This document shows, in pieces, positions 1 to 7,966 of a stretch of DNA of 64,000 nucleotides. The notes beneath the pieces were generated by a model. That model saw nothing but the letters and a program-made list of their open reading frames with translations, was not told where the DNA came from and made no database searches. This DNA is from Spirosoma radiotolerans (lineage in GTDB: Bacteria; Bacteroidota; Bacteroidia; Cytophagales; Spirosomataceae): NCBI RefSeq assembly GCF_000974425.1, contig NZ_CP010429.1:6402501-6466500 (forward strand), in the 5' to 3' direction. Position 1 is the stretch's first letter. Each line of letters begins with the position of its first letter. Both the position numbers and the translations under genes were made by a program.

Positions 1-1
1 C

Positions 2-418
2 ACCATTGCCAGTACAATCAAATTTGCCGGTGGTCCCTTGTCAGGAGCCGCGCTGGGCCTGACCTGGATCGAAACGGCCATTTGTACCATGCTGGGTATG
101 ATGATTAGTGTCGTTCTGGTTACCTATGCGGGAGCCGCGATACAAGCCCTTGTCAAACGGTTCAGGTCGGCCCCTCCCAAGCGGTTTACCCGGCGAACAC
201 GCATGGCTATTCGAATTTGGAAACGCTTTGGTATGAATGGTATCGCGTTTCTAACGCCCTTGATTTTAACACCAATTGGCGGCACAATTCTGGCCTTATC
301 GTTTGGGGTCAACCGAGGGCGCGTACTGGTATCTATGCTGGTTAGCGCTGTTCTATGGGCAATTGTTCAGACCCTGTTTTTTTATCTGATTCCCGGATTA
401 AAAGGGGTCGTTGGTTAA
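2..418 (+). CDS. Small multi-pass membrane protein, 5' end outside window
   Basis: The reading frame is open from the first bases of the window, so the gene is cut by the left edge; the TTG at 38 is only the first start-like codon inside the window. The visible part has three or four hydrophobic segments (about residues 15-35, 70-85 and 95-115 counted from the TTG) and a basic loop rich in Arg and Lys between them. It resembles small Bacteroidota integral membrane proteins of unknown function. It converges on the minus-strand glycosyltransferase with only 7 bases between the two stops. I cannot assign a function. Confidence 0.7.
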   Translation, partial: TIASTIKFAGGPLSGAALGLTWIETAICTMLGMMISVVLVTYAGAAIQALVKRFRSAPPKRFTRRTRMAIRIWKRFGMNGIAFLTPLILTPIGGTILALSFGVNRGRVLVSMLVSAVLWAIVQTLFFYLIPGLKGVVG

Positions 419-425
419 GCGGGGC

Positions 426-1193
426 TTATCGGCTCACGGTCTGTGGGACAGAAGCTGTTTTTTTGCGAAAATCGCCTTGAGAGAAATATTTTTCGATTAG
501 GCAGTACATCAAAATGAAGAAGTAGCGGCTGCCCATTTCTTTGATCTTCAGTTTCGACTCGCCATACTTCCGATTTGTCCAACTGTTCGGCACTACGGCA
601 TATGAATAACCCCGGACGATGGCCTTCAATGGGAGTTCGACCGTTAGGTTGAAATGAGGAGCCAGAAAAGGCTTTATACCCTCGATTGTTTCCCGTTTAT
701 AGAGCTTAAAAGCGTTGGTCGTATCGTTGTATTTGATGCCCATCACCATCCGGACGATAAAATTTGCAATTCGGTTAATGAATTTTTTTAGGGTTGGATA
801 ATCAACCACTTTACCGCCTTTTTCCCAACGGGAGCCAAAAACGGCATCTACATTGGAATCCAGCATTTTGTTGTAGAACCGCACCAAGTCTTCGGGGTCA
901 TCCGAAAGATCGGCCATAAACACGGCGACGCAATCCCCGGAGAATCGTTCCAGGCCATAACGTACAGCGTACCCGAATCCATTCGGCCCGGGATTGGTGT
1001 AATAGACAAGCGTCGGAATCTCCGTTGCAGCCAGGCGTTCGAGGACAGCCAGCGTACCATCTTTCGAGTTATCATTCGTCACACAGATTTCGTGCGGAAT
1101 CCCGTGTTTGGCCAATGTCTGGTAAAGGATACGGAGCGTTGGCGGCAACGACTCTTCCTCATTGTATGCAGGTATGACGACGCTTAGTTTCAT
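426..1193 (-). CDS. GT2 family glycosyltransferase (DPM1/GtrB-like)
   Basis: A GT-A fold family 2 glycosyltransferase of about 255 residues. It begins with the typical SVVIPAYNEEESL nucleotide-binding strand, has a metal-binding acidic motif FMADLSDD, and an acceptor-side stretch PNSWTNRKYGESK like polyprenyl-phosphate mannose/glucose synthases. There is only one possible hydrophobic segment (FFILMYCLIEKYF) and no C-terminal pair of TM helices. I chose the second Met (MKLSVV) at 1193 over the Met two codons upstream because it opens the first beta strand. It is the last gene of the co-directional cluster starting at 7292. Likely substrate is a nucleotide sugar with a lipid-phosphate acceptor; this is family inference. 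Confidence 0.9.
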   Translation of the reverse strand: MKLSVVIPAYNEEESLPPTLRILYQTLAKHGIPHEICVTNDNSKDGTLAVLERLAATEIPTLVYYTNPGPNGFGYAVRYGLERFSGDCVAVFMADLSDDPEDLVRFYNKMLDSNVDAVFGSRWEKGGKVVDYPTLKKFINRIANFIVRMVMGIKYNDTTNAFKLYKRETIEGIKPFLAPHFNLTVELPLKAIVRGYSYAVVPNSWTNRKYGESKLKIKEMGSRYFFILMYCLIEKYFSQGDFRKKTASVPQTVSR

Positions 1194-1222
1194 AAACAAA
1201 AGTAAAAAGAACTATGTCAAAA

Positions 1223-2197
1223 TCAGCTTTTTGGTTTCCAGTGATCAGCCACGTCGGGAACCGCCTGACGAATACGAGCCAGTAAATCGGGGGATAAAGG
1301 GCCTAGTTTTTCAGCCTGACGGTTCGCTAAAACCTGTTTCTCGTTACGCATACCGGGAATTACGACGCCTACCGCTTCAGAAGACAAACTGAATCGCAAG
1401 GCCGAAGTGGCAAGACCACCAGGCTGTTCATCCAGAAAAGCTAGCTTTCGGGCCGATGTTAACAGCCAGTCACGGTCGCGGTCGGGTAAATAATACCGGT
1501 ATTGATCCTGCGGGAAAACTGGATCCTGTGTCAGGTAAGCTGGGTTCAGGAAACCCGATGCTAGGGGCACCCGCCCTATAAACAGGTAATCGCCAGCATT
1601 AGAAGCGGTAAATAGCAACTCTTCCGCCCGACGATCCAACGCGTTATAAATTACCTCCAGCGCGCTACCAAAACCAGCTTCCAGAACGCGCTTGGCTCCA
1701 TATACAGAACGTGAACTAACCCCGTAAGCCCGAATTTTTCCGGCCTGTTTTAGTTTTTCAAAAGGGGTTGGGTCGTAGTTGGCCCAATCGAACGCATCAG
1801 GAGGGCTATGCAGTAAAAGAAGATCGAGCGTGTCTAGACCTAACCGGCTCAGACTTCCTTCAACGGCTTCGACCAGATACGCTGCACTATAATCCTGAGT
1901 CGGCTGGCCGTCCGGCAACTGTCGATTCCCAAATTTTGTGCAAACGAGTTTAGTTAAGTCGGGCTTTTGTGCAAAAGCTTCCTGCAAAATCCGTTCAGAC
2001 TGGCCGCGGCCGTAGCTGTCAGCCGTATCGAAGAAGTTGATACCCTGCTCCAAGGCGCTGTGCACCGCCCGAATGGCATCGGCTTTATCCACTTCGCCCC
2101 AACCGGTTGGGTTACCATTTACAACATTTGGCCCGCCAAACTGCCAGGTACCGAAGCCCAGTCGAGATGTTAGCTGCTCTTTTATGGATACACTCAT
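1223..2197 (-). CDS. Aldo/keto reductase
   Basis: An NADPH-dependent aldo/keto reductase of about 324 residues with a TIM-barrel layout. The catalytic tetrad is visible: Asp and Tyr in FFDTADSYGRGQSE, Lys in VCTKFGNRQ and His in LDLLLLHSPP. The C-terminal cofactor region VVIPGMRNEKQV is also typical. The frame is open upstream to 2248, but that stretch overlaps a terminator-like hairpin (2208-2266), so the ATG at 2197 (MSVSIKEQ) is preferred. In this cluster it may reduce a keto-sugar made by the epimerase or oxygenases; that role is inference. A general detoxifying AKR is the alternative. Confidence 0.92.
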   Translation of the reverse strand: MSVSIKEQLTSRLGFGTWQFGGPNVVNGNPTGWGEVDKADAIRAVHSALEQGINFFDTADSYGRGQSERILQEAFAQKPDLTKLVCTKFGNRQLPDGQPTQDYSAAYLVEAVEGSLSRLGLDTLDLLLLHSPPDAFDWANYDPTPFEKLKQAGKIRAYGVSSRSVYGAKRVLEAGFGSALEVIYNALDRRAEELLFTASNAGDYLFIGRVPLASGFLNPAYLTQDPVFPQDQYRYYLPDRDRDWLLTSARKLAFLDEQPGGLATSALRFSLSSEAVGVVIPGMRNEKQVLANRQAEKLGPLSPDLLARIRQAVPDVADHWKPKS

Positions 2198-2207
2198 AGT
2201 AAGCGAA

Positions 2208-2266
2208 CAGTCTGGTATTGGTTGAATTAGCCAGCAAAGTCGCTTCATTCAACCAATACCAGACTG
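2208..2266 (-). terminator. 20-bp perfect hairpin downstream of the TauD-like gene
   Basis: Perfect inverted repeat: arms 2208-2227 and 2247-2266 (20 bp each) with a 19-base loop. It lies 59 bases past the stop of the TauD-like gene and just upstream of the aldo/keto reductase start. There is no U tract on the minus-strand exit side. It may end or attenuate transcription between the two genes. Confidence 0.65.
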
Positions 2267-2325
2267 CATCTATAGGAATAAGCTTGACTACTCTAAGAAT
2301 AGCCTAAGCATATTCTTATGTAAAA

Positions 2326-3114
2326 TTAATAAACGGCGTCGGCAGCCGGCGTGATAATAATTTTCCCTTTGATGAGGCTGCGCTGACCTGGGAATTCAGC
2401 AAAGAATGCATTACGCCCGTGCATAACCCGGTCATCGTGGAAGAATACGGCCTCGCCTTTCTTCAGTTGAACAGGCAAAATAATACCGGCATTCATGATC
2501 CGACTTTCGAGGAACTGGTGAAAACGCTCGCACATGTCCAGCACTTCCGGTGAATTTTCTTCTCGCGACAGACAGAAGTAGTTCCAGTTGGCCAGATAAC
2601 CTTCTCCGTCTTTATCAATGATCTTCCGCACTTTGCGAGCGCCCCCTTTGGAATGGACAACGTCCGTGCTCATCAACTCTTCCAGTAAAGCGTCTTCGCC
2701 ATCCAGCTTCATGCACTCGATCAAGTTGGGTAAATCAAAGAAGGTAGTTGCCCCACCGATTTTTGCGTTAGATGCACAATAAAAGAAGTTAACGGCCTCT
2801 TCGCCCCCTAACTCAACATATGAATCATCTGTGTGCAAGGGTTGGCGGGTATTGCTAGACCGGTAGCGATCAGGAATTTGTGGATCGTAGGTAATGTCAA
2901 TCCAGCGATTTCCAGTCATCTTACCCGTAGCCAGATCTTCGTCGGCAGCATGAATACGGCCAACCGTTTCCGATAGTTTGCTGTAGAAATCGTGTACGGG
3001 CAGGTCTTCACGGAAATCAGACAGGAAAACCAGTTTATTATTCTGAACGGCTTCTTTTACGTTCTGAATCGTTTCTTCCGGCGTTGTATAGGCAACTTGC
3101 TGAAAAAAATTCAT
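2326..3114 (-). CDS. TauD/TfdA-type Fe(II)/2-oxoglutarate dioxygenase
   Basis: A protein of about 262 residues with a full iron-binding triad of the TauD/gamma-butyrobetaine-hydroxylase superfamily: His94 and Asp96 in LHTDDSY and distal His232 in MHGRNAF, with Arg245 (GQRS) placed to bind 2-oxoglutarate. The ATG at 3114 has a good ribosome site (AAGAGG) 6-8 bases upstream; the frame extends to 3195 only by non-homologous residues. It follows the GT2 gene and precedes the aldo/keto reductase on the same strand. The reaction is probably hydroxylation or desaturation of a small molecule or sugar; the substrate cannot be read from sequence. Confidence 0.88.
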   Translation of the reverse strand: MNFFQQVAYTTPEETIQNVKEAVQNNKLVFLSDFREDLPVHDFYSKLSETVGRIHAADEDLATGKMTGNRWIDITYDPQIPDRYRSSNTRQPLHTDDSYVELGGEEAVNFFYCASNAKIGGATTFFDLPNLIECMKLDGEDALLEELMSTDVVHSKGGARKVRKIIDKDGEGYLANWNYFCLSREENSPEVLDMCERFHQFLESRIMNAGIILPVQLKKGEAVFFHDDRVMHGRNAFFAEFPGQRSLIKGKIIITPAADAVY

Positions 3115-3191
3115 AGCCTCTTTAGTTTCGTTATTTAGTTCACAAAATAGGAAAAGTGTAACAATTGCCCAAATGCGGGTAACCGAGTTAC

Positions 3192-4160
3192 TCAATTATT
3201 TAGAATACGGTGTAGGCCGATAGCCACTACGCCGTAAGCACGCTGTAGAACAGGCGGAGTTAAATGGTCGTAAACAATCGTTTTCAAATCGGGCCAATTT
3301 GGTTTCGCCAGCGAGTAATACTGAGTAACCAGTTTTAACTTTCCCAGGTAAGAACCACGGAACTGCCTGCTCTTCAACATCATCCGATAATAACGGGCTA
3401 TGTTTTTTCTCAGCAGCCGATCATATTGGTAGTTCAGTTCGCGGTTAATATTGCTGTACATATCAATCCGGTTTTGCAGAAAAACGGCGTCATCATACTT
3501 ATCCGTAAAGCTGGTGCCATTGCTGTTTTTCCGGTAGACCGACATGACATCCGGCAAATACCCGATTTTTCCCATCTTGGCTTTCAGAATCAACCGGGGA
3601 ATGTCGCCACTGACTGATTCACTAAACCAGGCGGGATATTCTTTTATAGAATTCCGATACAGCGTACTGGAGGTAGCCATAAACCAGATTTCATCTTCCC
3701 CAATCAAATCTTCTATCGTATAGAAGGGCTTCATATCAGGCCCGTTGAGCACGTGTGACGGACTTCCATCCTCATACGTGATCAGGGCATTATGAAAAGC
3801 CATCGAATAATCGGGGTGAGCGTCCAGCAGATCGACCTGTTTTTGTAGTTTCAGGGGATCAGTCAAATAGTCGTCGCCGTCGATCAACGCATAATATTCG
3901 CCGGTCGCCCGCTTTAGCGTTTCCAGAAAGTTAATCCCGCCATTTTTACCCATGTTACGCGGGTGAAGCACCCCTTTCACTAAGCCGGGATGCTGGCGCT
4001 CGTATTCCTGAATGATCTCCCGTGTACCATCGCTTGAAAAATCATCGCCGACTAAGATTTCGATTGGAAACGTAGTCTTTTGAGCCAGAACACTGTCAAT
4101 GGCCTGGCGAATGAAATTTTTCTGATTGTAGGTAATAATCAGGACACTAACTTTTAGCAT
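3192..4160 (-). CDS. GT2 family glycosyltransferase
   Basis: A family 2 glycosyltransferase of about 322 residues. The N-terminus MLKVSVLIITYNQKNFIRQA is the GT-A start, followed by VGDDFSSDGTREI and the metal-binding LIDGDDYL. The C-terminal third is helical and basic without clear TM helices, so the protein is cytoplasmic or peripheral. The ATG at 4160 is preferred to one nine codons upstream because it begins the first strand. It overlaps the extended upstream frame of the TauD-like gene, which supports co-transcription. The acceptor is unknown; together with the epimerase it suggests glycan assembly. Confidence 0.9.
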   Translation of the reverse strand: MLKVSVLIITYNQKNFIRQAIDSVLAQKTTFPIEILVGDDFSSDGTREIIQEYERQHPGLVKGVLHPRNMGKNGGINFLETLKRATGEYYALIDGDDYLTDPLKLQKQVDLLDAHPDYSMAFHNALITYEDGSPSHVLNGPDMKPFYTIEDLIGEDEIWFMATSSTLYRNSIKEYPAWFSESVSGDIPRLILKAKMGKIGYLPDVMSVYRKNSNGTSFTDKYDDAVFLQNRIDMYSNINRELNYQYDRLLRKNIARYYRMMLKSRQFRGSYLGKLKLVTQYYSLAKPNWPDLKTIVYDHLTPPVLQRAYGVVAIGLHRILNN

Positions 4161-4229
4161 AACAATCGGGATTCGGTTTATAAACAACCGCTAAAGCGGC
4201 TTCTTTGTCTATAAACCGTAAGCTATAAA

Positions 4230-5054
4230 CTAAACAACAGCCTCCGACGTAGCGTTTTTAGCCGTCTGAATCTGCGCTTTCCAACCCTGTGGTTCTTCTT
4301 TATCGGCGGGTGTTGCCCAGGGATCATAGAATGGTAGAATAGCCACCCAACGTCCGGCAGGATCATCCCAGCTAAAGCGATCAGCAAAACTTGATGGGCT
4401 AACCCAGTGCGGTAAATCATACCGGAACAGGATCAAATCGCCAATATCCTGGAAACCTTCTGTTTCAACGATATGGTCATTGATAACGTAGCCGGTTCCA
4501 CCGGATGTGTAATCCTTTCCGTACTGATTCAGCGCTAGAATCGTGCCTACTTTCTGCGGGTTGAGCGGGTGCCAGTGCCGACCGAAGAAGCTTCCTCCCA
4601 AGGGGTAGTGCGTTACCTGCGGGTGAAAGTAAGGCTGTCCTTTGCGAATGCCATATTCTTCGTTATTTCCGGTTAGGTCATTCCAGAATTGGCGCATTGG
4701 CGTGAAAACCTGCATAAGCTGTTGCTGCGTTGGCTCTTCAAGATCCAGAATGGCATCGAAGGTATGGTCATGAAACAATTGCGGTGCCTGCTGAATCTTG
4801 GCAATGTGCAGCCGCTGCTTATGCTGATTGTTGTCAAATGGGTCAGGACCTTCGGCTAACGGCGTTTTAGAGGCCCATTCGTGGGTTGTCCTGATAACGC
4901 TCCGCAATGTCTCCTCCGGAATGCCCGTTTTAATGATAACAATGTTTGGCTCATTGACCAATCGCATCACTTCTTCATAGGGAACTTCAGGAACGATTCT
5001 GCCGTCCTTGAACTCCGCATCAATTTTTATCAGGTATTTTGCAACTTCTTTCAT
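4230..5054 (-). CDS. Fe/2OG-oxygenase-like protein with altered iron motif
   Basis: About 274 residues with a double-stranded-beta-helix oxygenase pattern: a HYPLGGSF strand, a conserved YGKDYTSGGTG loop, GDLILF, a distal His216 (DLPHW) and Arg235 (GRWVAI) in the positions expected for iron and 2-oxoglutarate. Where the canonical HxD/E motif should be, the sequence reads H160-W-H162, so the acidic ligand is replaced by His or lost. That could mean a changed metal site, a halogenase-like open site or a non-catalytic role. It sits between the propeller gene and the GT2 gene. The family assignment is inferred from motif order; the substrate is unknown. Confidence 0.65.
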   Translation of the reverse strand: MKEVAKYLIKIDAEFKDGRIVPEVPYEEVMRLVNEPNIVIIKTGIPEETLRSVIRTTHEWASKTPLAEGPDPFDNNQHKQRLHIAKIQQAPQLFHDHTFDAILDLEEPTQQQLMQVFTPMRQFWNDLTGNNEEYGIRKGQPYFHPQVTHYPLGGSFFGRHWHPLNPQKVGTILALNQYGKDYTSGGTGYVINDHIVETEGFQDIGDLILFRYDLPHWVSPSSFADRFSWDDPAGRWVAILPFYDPWATPADKEEPQGWKAQIQTAKNATSEAVV

Positions 5055-5167
5055 AGCAAAAAACGTATAAATGCGCGACTACCCGCGGCTGTTTTTACTT
5101 ATTTAAATTGTGTCACAAAGTAGGGCGGTATCTGGGGAAAACACAACCCTCCCGATACTGATTTTCA

Positions 5168-6130
5168 TCAGCCTGCGGGCTGAGTTGCGTAGCCAAATCC
5201 CGATGCACCAAATCCATTTCCGTTATACAACATTACCCACTGGTCGTTCTGTTTGAAAATGTGGCAATAGTCCATCATCATTGAGTCCCAGCCCTCTGCT
5301 GACCGTTCGATTCCCGCCTGATCATCTTTGCGCTCCCAGGTGATGCCATCTTTCGATTCGGCGTACCCAATTCGGTAACTCCGCTGAACATCGGTCCGGT
5401 AGTTGGTCGCATTGCGATACGAAAAATACATTTTGTACAAATCGTCACCACTCGAATCGGTATCTTTATACACCGTTGGCCGACCAATGGCATCCGTAAA
5501 CTGATCGTAACCAACACAAACGTGGCCGGTACGTTTCCAATTGAGTCCATCGTTCGACTCGGCGTACTTCACGTCGTAAAAAGGTTCGGGATGACCATTG
5601 ATCACCTCGATCTTTGTACATGAAAGGTACCACATCCGCCACCGGATGGAGCCATCGGCCTGCTCTTCTCGCATAACGCAGGGTTGTGCAATCCAGACCT
5701 GGTCATAGATGGACCGATCAAGAATTGGTCCCGTATATTTCCGTTCAAAGGTCAGCCCCCCGTCACGGCTAATAGCCAGGCCAATGGAAAGCCGATAACT
5801 GGCCGTTTCGCTTTTGTTCCAGCCCGTGTAATACAACCAGATTTCGTCACCTACAGGTAAGAACCAGGAAGGCATGGTTCCTGTTTCGTCAAACATGCCA
5901 ACAGCGCCCTTTGTCAGGCACGGTTTGTCATGAATATAGATCACCTCAGACAGATTATCGGGATTCAGTTCAACGAACGAAACAGCCGACGCAACTTCGT
6001 CATCGCGGGTAGAAAAATAGACCCGCACTTTATCCGCCATTGGATAACCAAAGGGAACCTGCGCGTGGGTGCGGCTAAATGGTTTCGAACCGTCGGGTTT
6101 ATAAACTAGTCCTTGCTTTTGCCAGGTCAT
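5168..6130 (-). CDS. Beta-propeller glycosidase-like protein (GH43/32/130-like fold)
   Basis: About 320 residues with no signal peptide, so probably cytoplasmic. Three copies of the blade motif xxSxDGxxW/F are visible near residues 118-129 (AISRDGGLTF), 190-199 (AESNDGLNWK) and 257-266 (AESKDGITWE), as in five-bladed propeller glycosidases and phosphorylases. I cannot identify a full catalytic acid/base set. The cytoplasmic location and cluster context suggest it acts on or senses a sugar intermediate rather than degrading extracellular polymer. It could be a glycoside phosphorylase-like or non-catalytic enzyme. Confidence 0.7.
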   Translation of the reverse strand: MTWQKQGLVYKPDGSKPFSRTHAQVPFGYPMADKVRVYFSTRDDEVASAVSFVELNPDNLSEVIYIHDKPCLTKGAVGMFDETGTMPSWFLPVGDEIWLYYTGWNKSETASYRLSIGLAISRDGGLTFERKYTGPILDRSIYDQVWIAQPCVMREEQADGSIRWRMWYLSCTKIEVINGHPEPFYDVKYAESNDGLNWKRTGHVCVGYDQFTDAIGRPTVYKDTDSSGDDLYKMYFSYRNATNYRTDVQRSYRIGYAESKDGITWERKDDQAGIERSAEGWDSMMMDYCHIFKQNDQWVMLYNGNGFGASGFGYATQPAG

Positions 6131-6157
6131 TCGGATCAGGTCTTCTATAAGGTTAAA

Positions 6158-6212
6158 TACCCACCATCTTCCGGCCGTATTTTATAGTGACACGGTCGGA
6201 AGATGATGGGTA
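6158..6212 (-). terminator. Hairpin downstream of epimerase gene
   Basis: Arms 6158-6178 and 6192-6212 (21 bp) match except for two positions that form G-U wobbles in RNA. It lies 7 bases past the epimerase stop and before the propeller gene start. No strong U tract. It may act as an attenuator inside the cluster. Confidence 0.6.
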
Positions 6213-6218
6213 CGTTTA

Positions 6219-7292
6219 TTAAATCGTTGGGGCTAAGCGGGAAACCATGCTGCTGTGGATTTGCGACATTGTCTCCTTTAGATCAAATGTCCAGTCCCAG
6301 CCGGGATAGTGCTGTTTGAACTTAGTCAGGTCGGAAATATACCAGATATGGTCACCGCTGCGGTTGGTTTCCGAATATTGGTAGTTCATCTTGTTGCCCG
6401 AAATTGTCTCGCAGAGCGCAATGGCTTCGAGCATGGAACAGTTCGCATACCGGCCACCGCCTGCATTGTAGACTTCGCCCGGACGCGGGTTCTGGTAAAA
6501 ATGCCAGAACATATTCACGAGATCCCAGCTATGGATGTTGTCCCGAACCTGCTTGCCTTTATAGCCAAAGATGGTATACTGATTTCCGGTAATGGCGCAT
6601 TTCATCAAATACGACAGAAATCCATGCAACTGGGCGCCGGAGTGATTTGGGCCGGTTAAACAGCCACCCCGGAACACACCGGTATTCATTCCAAAATACC
6701 GACCATATTCCTGCACCATGATATCGGCTGCTACTTTCGATGCACCAAAAACCGAGTGTTTGGTATGGTCGAGGCTCATGTGTTCATCGATCCCGTTTTC
6801 GAAATAGGGATGGTCGTGATCAATTTCCCAGCGTGTTTCGGTTTCGATAAGCGGCAAAAAGTTAGGGTTGTCACCGTATACTTTATTCGTCGATGTAAAA
6901 ATAAACACAGCCTCGGGACAGTGCAGGCGGGTCATCTCCAGCATGTTGAGGGTCCCAACAGCATTAACGCCAAAGTCGGTAAATGGCTCACGGGCGGCCC
7001 AGTCGTGGCTGGGTTGAGCGGCCGTATGTAACACCAGTTTAATATCGGTGCCGAATTCCTGGAAAATTGTTTCCAGTTGAGCTACTTCCCGAATATCGGC
7101 GGACCGGTGCTGGTAATTGGTATACGCTTGGGCCAGGCGGTTGCGGTTCCATTCTGTTGAGCCATCGGCGCCAAAGAAGTACTGCCGCATATTGTTGTCT
7201 ATACCAACAACTAAATCAAATTTATCCGCGAAGAAGGCCACCGCTTCGCTACCGATCAAACCGGCAGATCCCGTAACTAATGCAATTTTCAT
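6219..7292 (-). CDS. NAD-dependent epimerase/dehydratase, CDP-paratose 2-epimerase-like
   Basis: An extended short-chain dehydrogenase of about 357 residues. The NAD motif TGSAGLIG is at residues 7-14, followed by GIDNN and the substrate-side motifs STNKVYG (about 134-140) and RGGCLTGP. The overall pattern recalls the CDP-paratose/tyvelose 2-epimerase (RfbE) group. The usual catalytic YxxxK reads F182-G-A-S-K186 here, so the Tyr is replaced by Phe. The ATG at 7292 starts the NAD-binding strand; upstream codons are non-homologous. It is first in the minus-strand cluster, and probably provides the nucleotide sugar used by the downstream glycosyltransferases. Substrate specificity is not proven. 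Confidence 0.85.
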   Translation of the reverse strand: MKIALVTGSAGLIGSEAVAFFADKFDLVVGIDNNMRQYFFGADGSTEWNRNRLAQAYTNYQHRSADIREVAQLETIFQEFGTDIKLVLHTAAQPSHDWAAREPFTDFGVNAVGTLNMLEMTRLHCPEAVFIFTSTNKVYGDNPNFLPLIETETRWEIDHDHPYFENGIDEHMSLDHTKHSVFGASKVAADIMVQEYGRYFGMNTGVFRGGCLTGPNHSGAQLHGFLSYLMKCAITGNQYTIFGYKGKQVRDNIHSWDLVNMFWHFYQNPRPGEVYNAGGGRYANCSMLEAIALCETISGNKMNYQYSETNRSGDHIWYISDLTKFKQHYPGWDWTFDLKETMSQIHSSMVSRLAPTI

Positions 7293-7440
7293 ATCGTTTT
7301 CAGGTCGTAGTGAAAGTTCCCTATTCAAAAAATTCTATTTTTCAAGAATTTGACTGAACAAAGTAACGCAAAAATCCAGACTTACATTCCCTTTATTGTC
7401 CTATTTAAGCAAACAGAGGATGCAATTTAGCAAGCGGAAA

Positions 7441-7489
7441 AACGACAGCGATGGAATCAGCGTCTATTCGCCAATCCATCGCTGTCGTT
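7441..7489 (-). terminator. Terminator of small lipoprotein gene
   Basis: Perfect 15-bp arms (7441-7455 and 7475-7489) with a 19-base loop. On the minus strand the stem is followed by a run of five U. It lies 24 bases past the stop of the small lipoprotein gene. Confidence 0.7.
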
Positions 7490-7513
7490 ATGTCAATTGA
7501 GTGATCAGGAAAA

Positions 7514-7792
7514 TTAGGCACCCTGACCTATTGTACCAGCTCCAAATAGTTTTTGACGGATCTTCTGCGTCCGGGCATCTAGATCTGGATTAGGCGTGTA
7601 TTTGTATTTTGTCTGCACAGCCGCCGAGTCTCTACCAGCGCCATATACTTCTGGGTCACCCGCCCGATAGCCAGCCCGATAGTCGTCGGCCCGGAAATCC
7701 TTTTGACGGATTGAGTTATATTTTTGATAGTCGCAGGATGTCAGCGATAAGGCCGCTACAGCCAACAAACCTATGCTTAGTACGCGTTTCAT
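7514..7792 (-). CDS. Small lipoprotein of unknown function
   Basis: About 92 residues. It starts with a lipoprotein signal: basic MKR, hydrophobic core and lipobox SLTSC with Cys20. The mature part is hydrophilic and rich in Tyr, Asp and Arg (RADDYRAGYRAGDPEVYGAGRD), which suggests a small periplasmic or outer-membrane-attached protein. The ATG at 7792 is preferred to a GTG two codons upstream. It stands alone between the sugar cluster and the M3 peptidase, with its own terminator. I do not recognise the family. Confidence 0.75.
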   Translation of the reverse strand: MKRVLSIGLLAVAALSLTSCDYQKYNSIRQKDFRADDYRAGYRAGDPEVYGAGRDSAAVQTKYKYTPNPDLDARTQKIRQKLFGAGTIGQGA

Positions 7793-7966
7793 AGCCACTT
7801 GATTACGAATTGATTCGGCAAAAATAGGTTAGACCACTTAGGTTTCCAAACAAGAATACTCAGTTCTTACCGCGCTGAGATAGGATACGTTTATTTTTTC
7901 GACCGGTTTGGCAAGCTCTAACGAATAGACTCTTGTCCAGGCTGGTGGAATCACCGATACGATCAC

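Noticed and set aside
2198-2248. Longer N-terminus of the aldo/keto reductase
   Set aside because: The added residues lie within the hairpin of the preceding gene and have no family similarity.
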